Assembly (NCBI GenBank): GCA_036345935.2
Contig: JADWOT020000009.1
Coordinates: 11,809,899-11,873,898 of the forward strand
Source: Taenia hydatigena
Lineage: Eukaryota; Platyhelminthes; Cestoda; Cyclophyllidea; Taeniidae
Direction of reading: 5' to 3'
Length of the DNA stretch: 64,000 nt
The position numbers and the translations under genes were made by a program. A model generated the notes under the pieces. It searched no databases. It was not told the DNA's origin and was given only the letters and a program-made list of their open reading frames with translations. Shown piece by piece: positions 59,801 through 64,000 of this stretch (the stretch's first letter is position 1; every line of letters begins with the position of its first letter).

Positions 59801-60459
59801 CAAGACACAATCCATTAGGACACAAGGCGCTGACACGACTGCTTCTGTTTTGTTAGCACTCCAAGTTGTCAACGTGGAGTGCCCGGAACCAAGGATAAAG
59901 ATCATGGACGCTAATTGTAAATGCCGATCTCTTATTGGTCTGTGAGACTTTTATAATTTTAAGACACGTAGGGCACTTTGATATCCGCAAGGACAGTAAT
60001 AGGTGGAATGAGGGGATGGTAATCTGCTTGGACGTTTGGGCTGTGCCTTCCCTCACACACGGACAGAATCCTTTTCTGTTCGTGGAAGAAAGTTAAGTCC
60101 ATCCATGTCATTTGCGACCAATGTGGATCTGCCATTGCTCGCAAGCTCGACAACAGTACATGACATTGACAGTAGTACAGACGTGAGGCGCATAAATGTG
60201 GTGGATTCTGTGCGTGATTCAACCGCAATGCCAATTCTTATTGCGCGTCAATGCCTTATGAATGTGAAGACTTGGCTGATGAATCATGGCCTGTGAGTCA
60301 TCCGAGGGTTCTGCCTCATCAGCTTGTCTCTTCGTGATCCAAAACCAATTAGTCCAGCTGCAAAATCTAGTACAAATTGCATTTCGCTAAAGTCGGTGAG
60401 CTAATTAGGCAACACAGATGATTTCTGGGTATACAGTGTAGTCGCACCCACCCCTTGAT
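56896..60459. other. No supported gene
   Basis: Short frames at 57,933-58,410 and 59,004-59,945 overlap on both strands without a clear choice. A GTATAT-type repeat lies at about 57,308-57,326 and an AAG run at about 57,376-57,392. Nothing recognisable. Confidence 0.4.
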
Positions 60460-61375
60460 GCACCAAAAATGCTTTGGAAGTAAATGGTGAAACCATAGAT
60501 CGATAAAGTAGAGCCTTCGGGTCACCAAAACGTTCCACCTTATCTGCTGACCTGAACGCGATTCTCAACCCATCAGCACAGCTTCGACGCCTCGATCCAG
60601 TAGGGTAGACGATGTGAGGATATGCATTATGTGAGTATAATCACCCCATTCAACTCGTCACGTTCCACATCGGAGTTGCGATGTCCCATGGTTGCCCCTA
60701 CTTTGACAAACATTCCGTAGTGGTTATGGTACGAAGAGTCAATGAACAAAGCACCGTACACTCTTCTCACTGGGCAAAATTCGGTCGTGTGGTATTAAAG
60801 CCTTGTATCAAAGTTCGTATTGGAACTCAGAGCAGTGTGTGATTACTGTATTTCACTTCCAGGCAGGATGAATGTGAAGTGGGAAAGTCTGAATTTCGGG
60901 GTATCCTAGTCGGTTGCAAAGTAGTGCAGTGTTCACTTAAATTACATGCGCATTTAAATATGCCTTTCTCAGTCTCATCACTGCTGTCTTTATATTTGCT
61001 TACACAATCTCTTCTCAAGACTGGGTTTGCCCACGGATCCCAAGTTTGGCACACTTCGATGAACAAGGAAGGTCTTTCTTAATTTCTTTGCTCACTTAAA
61101 TTTTGGGGTTCGAATGATGCCACCAAACTGCTGCCACTTCCACGTGTCTCAAATTACTCTCCGTAATGAAACTGATGAATCGCAGAAACCAAGCCATGAG
61201 GATTGTCGCTTGTCACAAAGTATTTACCCAATTAACTTTGCTATCCACAACTACCTTCGCGTTCCTCCTCATCAAGTCATAACATCCATTTGGATTAGTC
61301 TGCCATATTAAGCCACCGTGGCTGAAGAGGTACACTTCTCAACTCAGAACTGCACAGGCTTAATCAGACAACCAA
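60460..61375 (+). repeat. Degenerate direct repeat, unit 1
   Basis: Shares a series of colinear matches with 61,965-62,975: GCTGACCTGAA.[GA]CGATTC, AACTCGTCACGTT[CT]CACATC, CGGAGTTGCGAT, CCGT[AG]GTGGTTATGGTAC, then GACTG.GTT.GCC.ACGGA and CTTCTCAACTCA..C. Identity is perhaps 65-80% with many indels. No intact coding frame runs through it. Confidence 0.7.
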
Positions 61376-61964
61376 GCTGATATTTTGTCACCACCAGGGA
61401 ATCCGTGGATGTCCACGGAGATGGACTTCGCAATGTCACCAGTTCAATAACGCCTCCTCAAAAATATTTGCTAAAACAATGCGTATTCCTTAACTGGATA
61501 CCGTCATTAATCAATATTAAAAGGTAAAGTCAAATTATTCGCCAAATCAGCATCAATGCTTTTATGATTGCGAAACGAAAGATTCGAAGCCGAGAGATGG
61601 TCGTAACGGTTAGTATTGATATTACCTGCTTGTTTCTTTCGTTTATTCCTTTTGTGGATTTATGCTATTCAGTTCCTTGCCTAGCTATGAACGGACACTC
61701 CTACTTCCAATAATCATGCAGACCAACTTAGTAGTAAAAAAGGAATTCCACCGTCGTTTTTATACCTCTCACCCCTTATCGTCTGCAAACCGAAAATTGC
61801 CTTGTTTCTCGAGGCCAGGGATCGTCTGAGTAATGGCTTGATGGGCGTTTGTTGTGTGTCATAAACGGCCTTTTACTCAGCTGCATGATATCTGCCACAT
61901 CGGATACTATTAAGACGCGACGACCCACCTAACACTGTGTTCTGGTCCTCCCATGCCTTCATGA

Positions 61965-62975
61965 GAATGCACCAACATGCTTTAAAATAAACGGCGAGAC
62001 AATGGTTGGATAAGTCTGAGCCCACGAATCGTCAAAATGTTTCATCTCACCGGCTGACCTGAATACGATTCGAAACCCACCACCACGAAGTGAGGCCATG
62101 CATTGTGTGAGGACAATCACCACATCGAACTCGTCACGTTTCACATCGGAGTTGCGATTTCTTTGTGATTGCCTCTACTTCGAAAATCATTCCGTGGTGG
62201 TTATGGTACAAACAGCTAATGGACACGGTAATGTGATCTCCTCTCACAAAACGAAATCCGACCATGTAGCTGTTGCAATGAAGTTGTTGGTCGCTACACT
62301 CCACTTCTACGAGGACTGGATGGGAAGGAGGTAAATCTAAACATTGGCGGCACATTCGGTTGCGAAGCAACGCAGCATTTATTTAAAATTATCTGAGCAG
62401 CTAATTGTACCTACGTGGGCCTTATCAATGCCAATATTCCTCCTTTCCCAAGCGCCATCTGACTGGCTGTTCTCAACAACTGCGCACGTTCTCCTACCAG
62501 ATTGCTACCTCCATTTAAACTTGTGCAACCTTCTCCTAGGACTGCGTTCGCCTACGGACTCCACGTTCTCCTCCTCTCCCTGGTCTTTCACTCAACCTGG
62601 ATGGTAAAATGCTTAAGACCTTTCTTCTTTGGGCAGCAAATTGTTCCATTCAAAAGCCTGACAGGTTGCCGCCTACCGTGCTCACAGCACCCCACCTCCT
62701 CGAAGGCCAATCTTGACTTGCTTTCATGCTTAAAGAAGACATCCAGCAACCCTCTCATTCATCCAAGTCTCACGAGTAAAACAAGTCTCCCCTACAACAC
62801 AACCCCAACTCCACTACTGCTCAGTCAACTTCGATATTCACTACCACTTCCCATTCCTCCTAATCGAAACATAACCTCCACTTTGAGAAGGATGCCAGTC
62901 CCGGCTACCATTCTTCACTAGTCACACTTCTCAACTCACACCCACACAAGCTTAATCAAACAGTACAACTCATCT
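61965..62975 (+). repeat. Degenerate direct repeat, unit 2
   Basis: Second unit, about 1.5 kb downstream of the first and in the same orientation. On the minus strand a frame at 62,144-61,959 (DEFDVVIVLTQCMASL) is open, but it is broken in unit 1, so it is more likely decayed than coding. It may be an old dispersed element or a tandem segmental duplication. Confidence 0.7.
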
Positions 62976-64000
62976 CTCGGCACCACTGATGCATCGGTAG
63001 ATGCCTTACACATATCGACATCACAGTGTAACTCATCCACCAACGCCACACATAGCAATTCACAATTGATCTCAAGGCATGATATCATCACAAGTCATGA
63101 TGGAAGAGCGGAGTAGGAATCGACGACGTGGAGCAGGCCGTGGTATTACATTCACACCCAGGTGGTCATTTTACCAGGAGGAATTACAGAGGCGTACGCA
63201 GTCCTAAGTGCTCTCGTAAACACAACGTCGAGTTAAGCCAACACCTAGTGCATCACAGAACAACGCATTTAAGCCTTTGTAAGTACAGAATTCGCCGTTT
63301 TATTTGAGCATTGGCTCAACACATTTGCGATGTGTTAAACGAGGCAAATGGACATGAGAGCAGCAAATGCGATAAGCTTGCATGATACTGACGGTGGTAG
63401 GGACGTGATCAACACAGAGGTCGCGGAGCGTGTGAATGCAACGTGCTAGAGCTTAGCTGCGTGAGCTTCCGGACGATGCCCAACCCACTCTAACCTGACA
63501 GATGTGAAGAAGCACAACTGCTTACAGCTGCATAAGGATGCCGCTTTTGGCTGTGTCTTTGACTGTCTGCCTTTGCGTAATCCCACTTCCTCCCAATTGG
63601 CCTCATCTCAACTAGCATACCACCACTGATCTTTCAAGGTAGTCTGCTTCTTGACAGTGCATCCATTGAGGAGACATAAAAGAGTGGCATGGTGGCGGTG
63701 GGAAGGAGGGTAATGCCAAGACTGACGCTCGTGTGTGTGGAAGTGTTGAGGGGCCTCACAATGCATGATATCGCAGCTGAGCTGATGAGTCATGGGCCAC
63801 GGTGAGATCTGATGCTGACACAGAACATCCGGATGACTCAGACCATGATTCCCCAAACAAAGCTTCAACCATTTACGCCCTCATGCCAGGACTGCTTCAA
63901 TGCACGCCAATATTGACATAAACTCCTACTTAGTTTGAGGCCTTAAAAATAGTAGTCAATCCTCCTCCTATGTTGATGCTGCTGACTCACTGCACCCGTT
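62976..64000. other. No supported gene
   Basis: Low-complexity C/A-rich sequence runs from about 62,500 to 63,080. A short open frame at 63,608-63,868 (-) is not convincing. Nothing else is visible. Confidence 0.4.

Noticed and set aside
1..64000. Search for tRNA/rRNA genes, CRISPR arrays or bacterial operons
   Set aside because: No B-box with a matching A-box, no rRNA-like segments and no spacer-repeat arrays were seen. The spliced genes show eukaryotic nuclear DNA.

Overview
This is eukaryotic nuclear DNA, most likely from a parasitic flatworm and probably a tapeworm. The clearest genes are CAP-superfamily (SCP/TAPS, 'venom allergen-like') secreted proteins, each split into four exons by GT-AG introns of about 90-135 bp. 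Composition is mid-GC, genes are sparse, and I see no operons or long transposon ORFs. The flatworm assignment is inferred from the gene family and intron style. It is not proven.

Three duplicated blocks dominate the layout. (1) 1-40.4 kb: a large inverted duplication. The left arm (1-~11,979) is mirrored by the right arm (~28,273-39,907), with ~16.3 kb between them. Each arm carries a CAP gene, a multi-exon gene of possible OB-fold/zinc-ribbon type, and an exon weakly resembling the Bcl-2 family. The unique middle holds one intact CAP gene (20,965-21,867) and one CAP pseudogene (24,331-25,226). There are thus four CAP loci: one cut by the window start, two complete and one dead. Their shared promoter layout (two inverted CCAAT boxes 23 bp apart, then a TATA box about 32 bp on) has decayed in the pseudogene.

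(2) 42.1-56 kb: three copies, A (-), B (+) and C (-), of an apparently intronless gene for a large secreted protein I do not recognise. It has a signal peptide, a Cys/Gly-rich region, a run of exact 22-residue repeats and a C-terminal 34-residue repeat. A and B are arms of a second, nearly perfect palindrome (42,146-46,905 and 47,863-52,622, 957-bp spacer). C is a diverged direct copy of A. It is cut inside a 102-bp minisatellite by a single N at 52,623, which joins it to the end of the palindrome and looks like an assembly join.

(3) 56-64 kb: a small secreted 7-cysteine protein (56,608-56,895, -) and a degenerate direct duplication of about 1 kb (60.46-61.38 kb and 61.97-62.98 kb). The remainder has no gene I can support.

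The window reads as a cluster of secreted-protein families expanding by inverted and tandem duplication. Both palindromes could be real or could be haplotypes joined in assembly; the sequence alone cannot decide.
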